From NCBI RefSeq assembly GCF_030546645.1, contig NZ_JAUOTO010000012.1, forward strand, positions 119,156 to 183,155: a stretch of 64,000 nucleotides of DNA, in the 5' to 3' direction. Within the stretch, counting starts at the first letter, position 1. The number at the start of each line of letters is the position of its first letter. Source of the DNA: Flavitalea plasmicola. GTDB lineage: Bacteria > Bacteroidota > Bacteroidia > Chitinophagales > Chitinophagaceae. The position numbers were made by a program, and so were the translations under genes. This document shows positions 25,213 through 34,132 of the stretch, piece after piece. The notes below the pieces were generated by a model that was given only the letters and a program-made list of their open reading frames with translations, made no database searches and had not been told where the DNA came from.

Positions 25213-26328
25213 ATGAACAACAAAAGACTTTTATTGTTGGGCATAACCATCATGTTTATCAGTTCAGGATGGATGTACCCTTCTTTCGCAGATGTGCCCG
25301 TTTCAAAGGGCATTTCAACCCCCGCTGGCAGCAAAGCCGTTGATACTGAGCGGGTCGCAGGAAAAATTGCCGATGTTACCACCGTTGCCAATTCCAATTC
25401 CCAAAATGACCTTTACAGAGAGCTGTTCCTGGCCACTTCGGTAGGCAGCAGCAATGGCGTACGGTTAAATCCCAAGGCGCTTAGCTTTGTCCAGGACTAC
25501 ATTAAGGACAACTGGGACGAGCTCCAGGAGGTCCGGGCCAATGGCAGGAGTTATTTCAACCTGATAGAGACCATATTGGCCCAGTATGGTCTGCCCAAGG
25601 AGCTGAAATACCTGGCGGTGATCGAATCCAATCTAAAACGTACAGCCCGCTCTAAAGTGGGGGCCGTAGGCCCCTGGCAGCTGATGCCCCAGACCGCACG
25701 CGACCTGGGCCTCAAGGTCAACCGGAACATCGACGAACGGAAGAACTATTACAAAAGCACCCGTGCCGCCGCCCTGTATCTCCGTGACCTGTACAACGAG
25801 CTGGGCGACTGGCTGCTGGTGATCGCCGCCTATAACGGGGGCACCGCCAATGTCTACCACGCCATCCGTCGCAGCGGAAGCCGCAATTTCTGGGAGCTGC
25901 AGTATCACCTGCCCACCGAATCCCGGATCCACGTAAAGAAGTTCATTGGAACACAGTATACTTTCGAAGGACAGGGTAGCATCACCACCCTCACCCGTGC
26001 GGAAGCCGTGGAACAGCTGCCCGGATCCTCCATGTACGCTTCCTGCCGGAAACTGACCCCGGAAGAGCTGGAAAATTCCGAGACCGTGGCGATTTCCGGC
26101 AAATATTGTGGCAGTATCATCGCCCGCTATATCATGATGGATATCACCGAATTTTCCCGGTATAACCCCAATTTCGACAAGGTGATGGCCAGTAGCAATA
26201 ATACCTATGAGCTGAAATTGCCGGCCGATAAGATGGCCTCGTTTGCAGCCAATAAATACGAGATCCTCAACGAATCCGTTCAGCAGCTGCTGACCAGCAG
26301 CAGTGATCGTGTAGCGACGGCCAATTAG
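25213..26328 (+). CDS. Lytic transglycosylase (MltD-like, SLT domain)
   Basis: A 371-aa exported murein hydrolase. The signal sequence is MNNKRLLLLGITIMFISSGWMYPSFA. The SLT catalytic domain (about 110-250) has the catalytic Glu in YLAVIESNLKRTARSKVGAVGPWQLMPQTARDLGL, followed by AALYLRDLYNELGDWLLVIAAYNGG. It cleaves the glycan strand to 1,6-anhydro-muramic products during wall remodelling. The C-terminal ~100 residues (PADKMASFAANKYEILNESVQQLL) are family-like. No LysM repeats are present, unlike E. coli MltD. The ATG at 25213 is chosen over 25159 because it starts the signal peptide. The stop overlaps a small inverted repeat (GAACGCC / GGCGTTC). Confidence 0.9.
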   Translation: MNNKRLLLLGITIMFISSGWMYPSFADVPVSKGISTPAGSKAVDTERVAGKIADVTTVANSNSQNDLYRELFLATSVGSSNGVRLNPKALSFVQDYIKDNWDELQEVRANGRSYFNLIETILAQYGLPKELKYLAVIESNLKRTARSKVGAVGPWQLMPQTARDLGLKVNRNIDERKNYYKSTRAAALYLRDLYNELGDWLLVIAAYNGGTANVYHAIRRSGSRNFWELQYHLPTESRIHVKKFIGTQYTFEGQGSITTLTRAEAVEQLPGSSMYASCRKLTPEELENSETVAISGKYCGSIIARYIMMDITEFSRYNPNFDKVMASSNNTYELKLPADKMASFAANKYEILNESVQQLLTSSSDRVATAN

Positions 26329-26419
26329 AACGCCTCAGGCGTTCTACCCGAAGGGCCATGGTTAGAGTCTAAATAATCATTTGTCTGGTCCGATCAGGAC
26401 CAACACATAATAAATCATG

Positions 26420-26451
26420 GAAAGCGCTAGGTCCTCAAACCCAGCGCTTTC
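26420..26451 (+). terminator. Terminator between the transglycosylase gene and pabB
   Basis: GAAAGCGCT / AGCGCTTTC stem followed by TTTATT on the plus strand. It overlaps the last codons of pabB, which is read the other way, and may work in both directions. Confidence 0.65.
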
Positions 26452-27791
26452 TTTATTCCCTCCGCCTTCACCAGGCATTCTTCATACTCCTGCTCCGGAT
26501 TACTGTAAAAAGTTATACCCGATCCCACCTGGTACGACAGGTAATGACAGGTCTTGTTATAGAACAGGCTTCGGATGATCACATTGAAATCGAAATCCCC
26601 TTCAGGCGTCACATACCCCAGGGCCCCTGAAAACAGCCCCCTGGAAGTTCGTTCGTACTGGTCGATCAGTTCAACCACCCTTCTTTTCGGCGCCCCGGTC
26701 ATCGACCCCATGGGGAAAGTAGCCTGTATAGCGTCAATAAAGTCGACTCCCGGGGCCAGCTCGCCTTCTACGGTACTTGTCATCTGGTAAACCTGGGGGA
26801 AGCCGTAAATGCCAAATAACTCCCGTACACGCACAGACCCCGGAAGACAAACTTTGGAGAGGTCATTTCGTACCAGGTCGACTACCATTACATTCTCGCT
26901 GCGGTCCTTGGCGCTGACCGCCAGTCCGGCCCCGGCCGCCCGATCTGCCCCGGGGTCACCCGGAACCCGGGGCGCCGTGCCCTTGATGGGCTGGGAGATC
27001 ACCCTATTGCCCTCCCGCCGGAGATATCTTTCCGGGCTGGCGCAAAGCAGGTATTTATCCTCCAGCCGGTAGAATGCTGCGAATGGATTAGGCGAAGCCT
27101 TTGACAGCGATTGCCAGATCTGCAGCGGGTCCACATCCGTCGGTTGGCTAAAAAATTCCTGGCAGAAATTGATCTCATAACAATCTCCCCGGAGAATATG
27201 CTCCCGGAGGGTCCGGATCGTTTCGAGGTATTCCTCCCGGGAAAAAGCAGCCTGCAGCCTTGGGCCTTCCCCCCGCTCAACGCTACCCGCCGCATTACGC
27301 GTTCCTGCCCCACCAGCCGCCCCGTCCATCGGCTGCCTGCCAACCCCATCGCCAGGCGCAGCAAGGATCTCCTCCAGGATCCCGGCATGGTCCTGCCGCA
27401 GGCTGCCGATATGCAGCCTGTCCCCCTTCAGCTCAATAATAATTTCAGGAATAAAAAAAAACAGGTCGGGAAATCCGACAGGATTGGTGGCCTGCTGCGA
27501 AATACCGAATGGCTCCGTCTCCTTCACGAGATCGTATGCGAAATGTCCGAACAGCCAGTCGTGATGCCGGCCCGCAAATTCCCGGAGATCTTCAAAAGCA
27601 TGACCCGCGGAAGCCCGGACATACTCCACTGCACCCGCTGCAAGAAGACCGTCGAAGCTATGAAACGGAAGATGGTAATCCTGGTTGTCCAGAAAAGCAG
27701 AGATGTTGAACCGGGAAGCCCAGTTCAACATCTGCATTTTTATTCGCTGTAGATCGGAGATAAGAAATGAAACGAAGGTGCGCGGTTGCAT
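26427..27791 (-). CDS. pabB: Aminodeoxychorismate synthase component I
   Basis: A 454-aa chorismate-utilising enzyme of the TrpE/PabB family; it makes 4-amino-4-deoxychorismate for folate. Conserved parts are CYEINFCQEFF, PNPFAAFYRLEDKYLLCASPERYLR, ISQPIKGTAPR, SENVMVVDLVRNDLSKVC, FPMGSMTGAPKRRVVELIDQYERTSRGLFSGALGYV and FNVIIRSLFY. The short N-terminal domain and lack of a TrpG-type glutaminase nearby fit PabB rather than TrpE, but an anthranilate synthase role is not excluded. Two Gly/Ala-rich inserts are unusual: about residues 140-180 (AAPGDGVGRQ, DGAAGGAGT) and about 275-290 (VPGDPGADRAAGAG). The upstream gene ends six bases before, so the two are probably co-transcribed. Confidence 0.88.
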   Translation of the reverse strand: MQPRTFVSFLISDLQRIKMQMLNWASRFNISAFLDNQDYHLPFHSFDGLLAAGAVEYVRASAGHAFEDLREFAGRHHDWLFGHFAYDLVKETEPFGISQQATNPVGFPDLFFFIPEIIIELKGDRLHIGSLRQDHAGILEEILAAPGDGVGRQPMDGAAGGAGTRNAAGSVERGEGPRLQAAFSREEYLETIRTLREHILRGDCYEINFCQEFFSQPTDVDPLQIWQSLSKASPNPFAAFYRLEDKYLLCASPERYLRREGNRVISQPIKGTAPRVPGDPGADRAAGAGLAVSAKDRSENVMVVDLVRNDLSKVCLPGSVRVRELFGIYGFPQVYQMTSTVEGELAPGVDFIDAIQATFPMGSMTGAPKRRVVELIDQYERTSRGLFSGALGYVTPEGDFDFNVIIRSLFYNKTCHYLSYQVGSGITFYSNPEQEYEECLVKAEGIKKALGLRT

Positions 27792-27796
27792 GCCCG

Positions 27797-28255
27797 TTAG
27801 AAATCATCCTCTTCTTCGTCAAACCCGCGTTCCCCGAAAAGGTCCAGGTCCTTGAAGTCGTCATCAAGGCCCAGGTCATCTTCGTCACCGCCCTTCCCTG
27901 TCTTTTTGGAAGTATTGCCGCCCGTGGCCTTTTTCGTTTTTGATTTGGGAATATCGAATTCATCGAAGTCGGGATCCCACTCTTCTTCCTCTTCTACTTT
28001 CTCCCATTCGTCAACTTCATCTTCTCCATAATCTTCATCATCGTCGTCATCGTCATCCTTCTTGCTTTTCGCAGAAGTCTTAGCAGATTTGCCGGAGGAT
28101 GCCTTAGGGGTATCCGTATCAGCATCGTCGTCATCATCCTCATCGTCATCCACTGGTTTCTTGGATTTCGGAGATGCCTTTTCCGGAGTTTCCTTTGGTG
28201 TCTGAGGCGCGGATTTCTTAGAACCCTTTCCCTCCTTATCAGATTTTGGTGCCAT
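27797..28255 (-). CDS. Acidic/lysine-rich low-complexity protein
   Basis: A 152-aa intrinsically disordered protein. It alternates Lys/Ser/Pro-rich stretches with runs of Asp/Glu (DDDEDDDDDADTD, KKDDDDDDDEDYGEDEVDEWEKVEEEEEWDPDFDEFDIP; key residues D/E). It ends DEDDLGLDDDFKDLDLFGERGFDEEEDDF, a pattern of aromatic residues in acid. No domain, signal or membrane segment is visible. Such proteins are seen in Bacteroidota between pabB and purA-type genes without known function. It could be a nucleic-acid mimic or chaperone-like tail protein, but there is no evidence for either. Coding is supported by the clean start and 5-nt spacing to pabB. Confidence 0.75.
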   Translation of the reverse strand: MAPKSDKEGKGSKKSAPQTPKETPEKASPKSKKPVDDDEDDDDDADTDTPKASSGKSAKTSAKSKKDDDDDDDEDYGEDEVDEWEKVEEEEEWDPDFDEFDIPKSKTKKATGGNTSKKTGKGGDEDDLGLDDDFKDLDLFGERGFDEEEDDF

Positions 28256-28329
28256 AGTCCAATAAGATTGTGTGTGTAAATTTTCGGCTAAGTTTTTAAT
28301 TCGCCAAATTTTTCGACAACTAATTTTTT

Positions 28330-29592
28330 TTAAATTTCTATCAACTGATCTCTACCCGGTCCATTGGAAATATACGCAATTTTTACTCCCAGGAACTTAT
28401 TGATAAATTGAACATATTCCTTCATCTTCTCAGGCAAGTTATCATATTTTTTCAAAGAAGTAACGTCTGATTTCCAGCCCGGTAAAGACTCCAGAACGGG
28501 CTCGATCTGTAATCGATTCATTTGGAAGGGGATCTCACTGGTAGTCTCTCCTCCTACCTTGTAGGCTGTGCATATCTTCAGCTCTCCGAAGCCATCCAGG
28601 ACATCCGCCTTGGTCATAACGATCTTTGTGACGCCATTGATCATACAAGCGAATTTCAGGGCAACGCCATCGATCCATCCGCAGCGCCGGGGCCTGCCGG
28701 TCGTGGCGCCGAATTCGCTGCCCACCTTGCGCAGCTCCTCTCCCGTGGCATCTTCCAGCTCGGTGGGGAAAGGGCCGCTGCCAACGCGGGTGCAGTAAGC
28801 TTTGCTGACACCGATGACGTCCCTGATCTTCTGCGGCGCGATGCCCAGACCCGTGCAAACGCCTGCCGAAATAGTATTGGAGGAGGTGACGAAAGGGAAA
28901 GTGCCGAAATCTACGTCCAGCATGCTGCCCTGCGCACCTTCCGCCAGGACGCTCTTGCCCTGGCTGATCTTATCATTGATGAAGTATTCTCCGTTGACGA
29001 TCTTGAATTGCCGCATGAACTCCAGGGCTTCGAAGAACTCCTCTTCCCACGCGGAGATATCCTCGTGGAAGTTGAGGCCGTCCAGCAGCCGCTGGTGCTT
29101 CAGCCGCAGCTTGATGTATTGTGTCGTAAAGCTTTTGTCCAGCAGATCGCCCACCCGGAGGCCGTTGCGCCCGGTCTTATCCATATAAGCCGGACCGATG
29201 CCTTTCAATGTGGAGCCTATCTTTTCCTGCCCTTTTGAAACTTCTGAAGCCTTGTCCAGCGCACGATGCGTGGGTAATATCAGGTGCGTCCGCTGCGCGA
29301 TATAGAGGTTCTTGCGGTAGTCCACGCCAAAGGCAGCCACCGACTCGCATTCTCTTTTAAGGGTCACCGGGTCCAGCACCACGCCATTACCAATGAGATT
29401 GACGGTCTTTTCATGAAAGATCCCGGAAGGTATCTGGTGCAGAACGATCTTCTTGTCTTTAACGTACAACGTATGTCCGGCATTAGGCCCCCCCTGAAAA
29501 CGGGCGATCAGATCATAACGGGGAGCGAAATAGTCCACTATCTTTCCCTTGCCTTCATCCCCCCACTGGAGGCCTAAGATTACATCAACCAT
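28330..29592 (-). CDS. purA: Adenylosuccinate synthetase
   Basis: A 420-aa enzyme that makes adenylosuccinate from IMP and aspartate with GTP, the first committed step to AMP. Signatures: VILGLQWGDEGKGKIVDYF (GDEGKGK P-loop), QGGPNAGHTLY, the catalytic His in GHT, GSTLKGIGPAYMDKTGR, LAEGAQGSMLDVDFGTFPFVTSSNT and GATTGRPRRCGWID. Length and order are normal. It lies upstream of the acidic protein gene on the same strand with a 74-nt gap. The mRNA leader at 29,593-29,729 is short and unremarkable. Confidence 0.96.
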   Translation of the reverse strand: MVDVILGLQWGDEGKGKIVDYFAPRYDLIARFQGGPNAGHTLYVKDKKIVLHQIPSGIFHEKTVNLIGNGVVLDPVTLKRECESVAAFGVDYRKNLYIAQRTHLILPTHRALDKASEVSKGQEKIGSTLKGIGPAYMDKTGRNGLRVGDLLDKSFTTQYIKLRLKHQRLLDGLNFHEDISAWEEEFFEALEFMRQFKIVNGEYFINDKISQGKSVLAEGAQGSMLDVDFGTFPFVTSSNTISAGVCTGLGIAPQKIRDVIGVSKAYCTRVGSGPFPTELEDATGEELRKVGSEFGATTGRPRRCGWIDGVALKFACMINGVTKIVMTKADVLDGFGELKICTAYKVGGETTSEIPFQMNRLQIEPVLESLPGWKSDVTSLKKYDNLPEKMKEYVQFINKFLGVKIAYISNGPGRDQLIEI

Positions 29593-29729
29593 GAATGTTG
29601 CAATTTGCTGGTTTGTGATTCAAAATGAGGCGGCAAAAGTACGGTAAAACACGTACTGTCAAAAAGGAATTTGTAGAAGCCATGTTCCGGCAGGCCATCT
29701 CATCGTATTTAGCAGATCGGCGGCGCGCG

Positions 29730-31982
29730 TCAGGCGGATTCAGTGTCAAATCGAACAACGGAATGGATACCGCTCAGCTGCTTCAGCCGCTGCACCAGTT
29801 CTTCCAGCTCTTCCTTGTCATGGACGTAGACCTTGATATTGCCTTCGAACAATCCTTCCTTGGCCTCGATGGTCATGGCGCTGATGTTGATCCTCAATTC
29901 TCCGGAGATGAGATTGGTGATCTTGTTGACGACGCCTACGTCATCCATGCCCACGATCCGCACACCCGTGAGAAAGGAGATCTCTTTATTCTTGGCCCAC
30001 TTGGTCTTCACCACCCGGTGGCCATAGCTGGCCATCAGCTTGGCGGCATTGGGACAGTTGGTCCGGTGGATGGTAAGCCCCTTGCCCACCGATACAAACC
30101 CGAATACGTCGTCGCCCGGGATAGGCTTACAGCAGTTGGCCAGGGTATATACGATACGATCGCTGCTTTCCCCGAAAATGATCAGCTCTGCGTCCTTCCG
30201 GGGGACGGCAGGCGCGGGGACGTCTCCCGGCCGGATGTCGAGCAGCTGCGGCTTGGGCGGCCTGGGTGGCTCCAGCCGGTCGCCCAACAGCTGAAATTCC
30301 TTCAGCTCCTTCAGGTCGATATTACGCACCGACACCTGGTAGAAGAAATCCAAAGAAGAGTTCAGTTTGTAAAAGGCTGTCAGCACATCGATATTATGCT
30401 GGTTGTACCCAGCCCCGAAATTTTCCAGCTTACGCTGGACAATATATTTTCCTTCGTCGGCTATCTTTCTTTTTTCCTCTTTTAAAGCATCCTTGATCTT
30501 ACTCTTGGCTTTCGCTGTCACCACGATGCCCAGCCAGTCCTCATTAGGCTTTTGCTTGCTGGAGGTGATGATCTCCACCTGGTCGCCGCTGCGCAGCTTA
30601 TGGCTAAGCGGCACCAGTTTGTGGTTTACCTTGGCGCCGATGCATTGTACGCCGATGGCGCTATGGATGGCAAAGGCGAAATCCAGCGCGGTGGATCCCA
30701 CCGGCAACATTTTCACATCCCCCTTCGGTGTATAGACATAGATCTCCTCCGCCAGGAAGCTCGTCTTGAAGTCCTGGAGGAAATCGATGGAGTCGTTATC
30801 CTGCGTATTGAGCACCTCCCGGATCTGCTGGAACCACTTGTCAAACCGGCTTTCATCGGCAGCCCCCTCCTTATATTTCCAATGGGCGGCCAACCCTTTT
30901 TCCGCGATCTCATTCATCCGCTTGGAACGGATCTGCACCTCCACCCATTTTCCCTGGGGACCCATCACCGTCGTATGCAGCGCTTCATACCCGTTGGACT
31001 TAGGATTGCTCAACCAGTCCCGCAGACGCTCCGGAGACGGGTTGTATTCATCCGTGATCATCGAGTACACCTTCCAGCAATCCTCCTTTTCCTTCTCCGG
31101 TGGGGAGTTCAGGATGACCCGGATGGCGAACAGGTCGTATACCTCTTCAAAAGCCACCCCCTTCTTCCGCATCTTATTCCAGATGGAGTGAATGCTCTTC
31201 GGACGGCCGTAGATCTCGAAATCAAAGCTCTCCGCCTTGTCCAGCTTGTCTTTCAGGGGCTTGATGAATTCGTTGATATACCTGGAACGCTCCCGCTTGG
31301 TCTCCGCGAGCTTCCGGGCGATCTCCCGGTATTCCTCCGGCTCCAGGTACTTCATGGCCAGGTCCTCCAGCTCCGTCTTGATATTATAAAGCCCCATGCG
31401 ATGGGCCAGGGGGGCATAGATATACACCGTCTCGGAGGCGATCTTCAGCTGCTTTTCCCTTTTCATGCTGTCCAGGGTCCGCATATTGTGCAGCCGGTCC
31501 GCCAGCTTGATAAGGATGACCCGGGGGTCATCGGTCAGCGTCAGCAGGATCTTTTTAAAGTTCTCCGCCTGCCGGGAAGCGTTGACGTCCACGACGTTGG
31601 AGATCTTGGTCAGCCCGTCCACAATGCGGGCGATCTCCCCGCTGAACTCCCTTTCGATGTCTTCTAAAGTGATGTCCGTATCTTCCACCGTATCATGCAG
31701 CAGGGCGCAGATCGTGCTGCGGACGCCCAGCCCGATCTCCTCGGAACAGATCCGGGCCACGGCCAGGGGATGCAGGATATAGGGTTCCCCGCTTTTACGC
31801 CGCATGGTCTTGTGGGCCTCGGCCGCCATTTCAAAGGCCGTGCGGAGCAATTCCTTGTCGCCCGTTTTCAATTTGGGCTTGAGAGAACGCAACAGGGCAC
31901 GGTATTCTCTGAGGATCAGCTTCTTCTCCTGTTCTTCGGTCAAATTATATTTCGGCGTCGCAGCAACGGTTTCCATTTCCAT
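29730..31982 (-). CDS. RelA/SpoT bifunctional (p)ppGpp synthetase/hydrolase
   Basis: A 750-aa Rel-type enzyme, master of the stringent response. The HD hydrolase domain (about 50-200) keeps the metal site in YILHPLAVARI and CALLHDTVEDTD. The synthetase domain (about 250-370) has the GRPKSIHSIWNKMRKKG pattern and EVQIRSKRMNEIAEKGLAAHWKYK. A TGS domain (VYTPKGDVKMLPVGSTALDFAFAIHS, about 405-465), a helical region with a zinc-finger-like C-C-H (LANCCKPIPGDDV, HRTNCPN) and a C-terminal ACT domain (about 675-745) follow. Both catalytic halves look intact, so it should be a bifunctional Rel. It is the last host gene before the split tRNA-Leu, on the opposite strand to it. Confidence 0.94.
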   Translation of the reverse strand: MEMETVAATPKYNLTEEQEKKLILREYRALLRSLKPKLKTGDKELLRTAFEMAAEAHKTMRRKSGEPYILHPLAVARICSEEIGLGVRSTICALLHDTVEDTDITLEDIEREFSGEIARIVDGLTKISNVVDVNASRQAENFKKILLTLTDDPRVILIKLADRLHNMRTLDSMKREKQLKIASETVYIYAPLAHRMGLYNIKTELEDLAMKYLEPEEYREIARKLAETKRERSRYINEFIKPLKDKLDKAESFDFEIYGRPKSIHSIWNKMRKKGVAFEEVYDLFAIRVILNSPPEKEKEDCWKVYSMITDEYNPSPERLRDWLSNPKSNGYEALHTTVMGPQGKWVEVQIRSKRMNEIAEKGLAAHWKYKEGAADESRFDKWFQQIREVLNTQDNDSIDFLQDFKTSFLAEEIYVYTPKGDVKMLPVGSTALDFAFAIHSAIGVQCIGAKVNHKLVPLSHKLRSGDQVEIITSSKQKPNEDWLGIVVTAKAKSKIKDALKEEKRKIADEGKYIVQRKLENFGAGYNQHNIDVLTAFYKLNSSLDFFYQVSVRNIDLKELKEFQLLGDRLEPPRPPKPQLLDIRPGDVPAPAVPRKDAELIIFGESSDRIVYTLANCCKPIPGDDVFGFVSVGKGLTIHRTNCPNAAKLMASYGHRVVKTKWAKNKEISFLTGVRIVGMDDVGVVNKITNLISGELRINISAMTIEAKEGLFEGNIKVYVHDKEELEELVQRLKQLSGIHSVVRFDTESA

Positions 31983-32064
31983 ACCTTACGAATTTACAAA
32001 AAAAAGCGTAGCTTCGCACGCCTTATCCTGACCTGCTCTACGGGCCGGCAACGGCAAAAGTCCC

Positions 32065-32105
32065 GCGGGCGTGGCGAAATTGGCAGACGCACTAGACTTA
32101 GGATC
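32065..32105 (+). pseudogene. 5' half of host tRNA-Leu(UAG), split by the island
   Basis: Acceptor strand GCGGGCG, D-arm and 5' anticodon stem CTAGA with the start of the loop, then non-tRNA sequence after GGATC. The missing half lies at 48628. Joined, they give a normal leucine tRNA with anticodon TAG (stem CTAGA / TCTAG, loop CTTAGGA). After the break, the island sequence does not restore the 3' half. Confidence 0.9.
32096..32105 (+). other. attL core
   Basis: ACTTAGGATC, identical to the right-end core. It covers the last stem base, the loop and the first two 3'-stem bases of the tRNA-Leu anticodon arm. Confidence 0.8.
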
Positions 32106-32121
32106 CAACTTAACCATCCTG

Positions 32122-32144
32122 AATCTAGTCTTGCCTTATTTAAC
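32122..32144 (-). repeat. Left copy of core-flanking inverted repeat
   Basis: AATCTAGT, a 5-nt spacer and CTTATTTAAC; the reverse complement of the right-end GTTAAATAAG, 5 nt, ACTAGATT. It starts 16 nt inside the left core and is probably bound by the integrase or its accessory factor. Confidence 0.7.
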
Positions 32145-32206
32145 TTCGCTTGGATATCAGGATATTGCGATTTAAAGCAATATAATCTGATCTCGGGGCA
32201 CGAAAA

Positions 32207-32225
32207 ATTGCTGGGAATTTGCTGG
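32207..32225 (+). repeat. Left arm-type repeats (WTTGCTGG x2)
   Basis: ATTGCTGG at 32207 and TTTGCTGG at 32218 have starts 11 bp apart, the same motif, orientation and spacing as at the right end (48480, 48491). Confidence 0.7.
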
Positions 32226-32256
32226 CAATTCTAAAGGTGGGTTGAGATAATTATTT

Positions 32257-32338
32257 GCGGGCGTGGCGAAATTGGCAGACGCAACAGATTTAGGATCTGT
32301 CGCCGCGAGGCGTGTAGGTTCGACCCCTATCGCCCGCA
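32257..32338 (+). tRNA. tRNA-Leu(UAG), island-borne
   Basis: A complete class II tRNA: acceptor GCGGGCG / CGCCCGC, D-arm, anticodon stem ACAGA / TCTGT with loop TTTAGGA (anticodon TAG), a long variable arm CGCC-GCGA-GGCG, T-arm GTAGGTTCGACCCCTAT and discriminator A; CCA is not encoded. The acceptor, D- and T-arms equal the split host gene, but the anticodon stem and variable arm differ, so it is a distinct isoacceptor gene rather than a copy made by integration. It reads CUA-type leucine codons and would replace the disrupted host gene. Confidence 0.95.
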
Positions 32339-32344
32339 CTTGAG

Positions 32345-32372
32345 AAAAAGGTCCACTTGGTGGGCCTTTTTT
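32345..32372 (+). terminator. Terminator of the island tRNA-Leu
   Basis: AAAAAGGTCCA / TGGGCCTTTTTT stem (one T:G pair) just after the tRNA. Confidence 0.8.
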
Positions 32373-32654
32373 CTTTTAACCTGGTTCACACGAGCATCAT
32401 CATACGATTCATTATCAATCATTTGCAATATAAATAGTACTTCTCTTGAGGCCAATTCTTAGGCATCGCGTTCCAGCTTTCATGATAAAGGGCGCCGTTT
32501 GATTCAATTTCTGATTAGGCATTTTTTTGGGCAGTGTTATTTTGTATGGACCGCACAACACATTTCGACCTAGCCAATCCTAAACGGACTAGCCCCTGGG
32601 TCTAAAGACAGACTGCAAATTGATTGAAAGCCCCTTACGGTCTGCGGCCAGCAC
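32373..32654. other. AT-rich spacer without recognised features
   Basis: No credible coding frame, repeat or RNA was seen between the tRNA terminator and the convergent operon end. Confidence 0.5.
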
Positions 32655-33458
32655 TCATCTATCGGGGCAAATAATCGTCAGATTGAAAGGCGCATGAAAA
32701 GAACGTGTATCCTCCCCTGTTGTCGCCTCTGAAATAACGCGAATCGCCTCCGCTAATTTTTGCTGCAACGCTTCGAAGACCTCCGGCTCGAAAAAACTCC
32801 GAAATAGCGATACCCAGTCCACGGCCCTGCGAAAGGTGAACCACTGTCCCTGCAGTCGGACAACTATGCCACTAAAATCTCTAGTACGGAGCAGGCCCAT
32901 CTCCATTGGCCCGGTAAATTGCCTCGGTACACGCTTGAACTGGTCAACCATCGTCCAGAAGAAATCAGGCTGCAGCATGAGTCGTTCGAGCGATGGGATC
33001 AATTCTTCTCTAAGAATAAGTTCCCGGCCGTTTCTTTTGCGGGTAAGATGCGTAAGCAATTCCGATTTAAGCCGGCGCTGGATAACATGTCTCCCGCCCG
33101 GCTTCAACAGCCGGGAGATCGAACAATACCGGGCCGCCTGACCTTTGGCTGAGCGCCGGTACTGGAATTTTGGCATGTCGAACGGTTCCCAAAACTGCTG
33201 CCAATACCTGATGAACAGGAGCCTGGCCATTTCTTCTGCTTCGGCTTTCGGCCACTGGGCAATCCGGATCCGCGGCTTGTCGCCGGATGGCAAACCCGGC
33301 AAATTCCGCGACAGGTGGAGGTTCATTTCGTCAGTGTTCGGGGCATAGCTGACAGAAAAATGGACATCCTCCGGTAACCCTGGCCAAGGAAAGGAGGCCA
33401 CGGACTCTGCCATATTGATCCAGCCCATATTTTCCCATTTCAGTTTGAATAGCGTCAT
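32655..33458 (-). CDS. Unknown island protein, 267 aa
   Basis: I do not recognise this protein. It starts MTLFKLKWENMGWIN, has no signal peptide or membrane segment and is rich in Arg, Phe and Trp. The central part (about 95-150) is strongly basic (KFQYRRSAKGQAARYC, RRLKSELLTHLTRKRNGRE), which suggests nucleic-acid contact. The last third is amphipathic helix (VFEALQQKLAEAIRVISEA). It is the third gene of a tight operon behind the glycosylase-like gene (23-nt gap), so a role together with that protein and the SAM-like protein is likely. Confidence 0.7.
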   Translation of the reverse strand: MTLFKLKWENMGWINMAESVASFPWPGLPEDVHFSVSYAPNTDEMNLHLSRNLPGLPSGDKPRIRIAQWPKAEAEEMARLLFIRYWQQFWEPFDMPKFQYRRSAKGQAARYCSISRLLKPGGRHVIQRRLKSELLTHLTRKRNGRELILREELIPSLERLMLQPDFFWTMVDQFKRVPRQFTGPMEMGLLRTRDFSGIVVRLQGQWFTFRRAVDWVSLFRSFFEPEVFEALQQKLAEAIRVISEATTGEDTRSFHAPFNLTIICPDR

Positions 33459-33481
33459 CCAATGTAACGTTGGTCGGTTAA

Positions 33482-34126
33482 TTACGCCGGTTTGCCGAAT
33501 TCCTGTCGATAGTAGTCCACGCGCCAGGCTTTTACCGGTGTCGGCAAATGTCTGTAATTCTTCATGCTGGCGATATATTGTTTGTTCCCGCTCAGGCCTG
33601 ATAGGGCCCTTCGGGACGGAGAATACAGGATCCGCAGCCGAACGGACCGGCCCAGTAACGCCGGTTCGAGGGTGACTTCCCGGTCTTCCCTGATCTTTTT
33701 GGTGATCGGTCGCCCAAGTACATTGCGGTAGAACAGCTTAAAGGCAGCATTGGTATCGAAGCCGCTGGTAAAAAACACTTCCTGGATATTGGACTGACGG
33801 ACCTGATCCAAAAGCTCTTTGTTCAGGCGAAGGGGGATCAAATCTTTATCCAGGGCGGAGGCATTTTTTCGCCGACATTGCCAGATCATGTCACTCATTG
33901 CTATCTTCCGGCGTCGAAGAAAGGTCTTAATGTCATCGAGATGGAACGGATTGGGTAATTCCGCTGGAAAAGCCCCGTGGAGTATCTCCCAAAGGCTACA
34001 TTCACTGCCATAAAAAAAGGGTACCTGAAACTCATTGTGATTATGTGGATGGATCGTCCCCACAATAAGCCGCTCGCTCTTGGGGTCGATGGGATTGTCG
34101 GCAAGGTATTGATGGGAGGTGATCAT
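33482..34126 (-). CDS. Uracil-DNA-glycosylase-fold protein (MUG/hypoxanthine-glycosylase-like)
   Basis: A ~214-aa protein with the layout of the UDG superfamily. A glycine-rich strand/loop near the N-terminus (RLIVGTIHPHNHNEFQVPFFYGSECSLWEIL) resembles the GTxPxxxxxxxxYY...FW motif of mismatch and hypoxanthine-type glycosylases. A middle strand (KIAMSDMIWQCRRKNASALDKDL) follows, and a later one (IQEVFFTSGFDTNAAFKLF) matches the position of motif II, here lacking a clear HPS. The fold call is moderate; activity and base specificity are unknown. The start is ATG 34126, eight bases inside the previous stop region (an upstream TTG at 34132 is possible). It is co-transcribed with the YozE-like gene before it. 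Confidence 0.55.
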   Translation of the reverse strand: MITSHQYLADNPIDPKSERLIVGTIHPHNHNEFQVPFFYGSECSLWEILHGAFPAELPNPFHLDDIKTFLRRRKIAMSDMIWQCRRKNASALDKDLIPLRLNKELLDQVRQSNIQEVFFTSGFDTNAAFKLFYRNVLGRPITKKIREDREVTLEPALLGRSVRLRILYSPSRRALSGLSGNKQYIASMKNYRHLPTPVKAWRVDYYRQEFGKPA

Positions 34127-34132
34127 GACCAA

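Noticed and set aside
31695..32234. 179-aa plus-strand open frame running through the relA/spoT start and the split tRNA
   Set aside because: It is antisense to the Rel N-terminus and then reads through tRNA sequence; no protein family.
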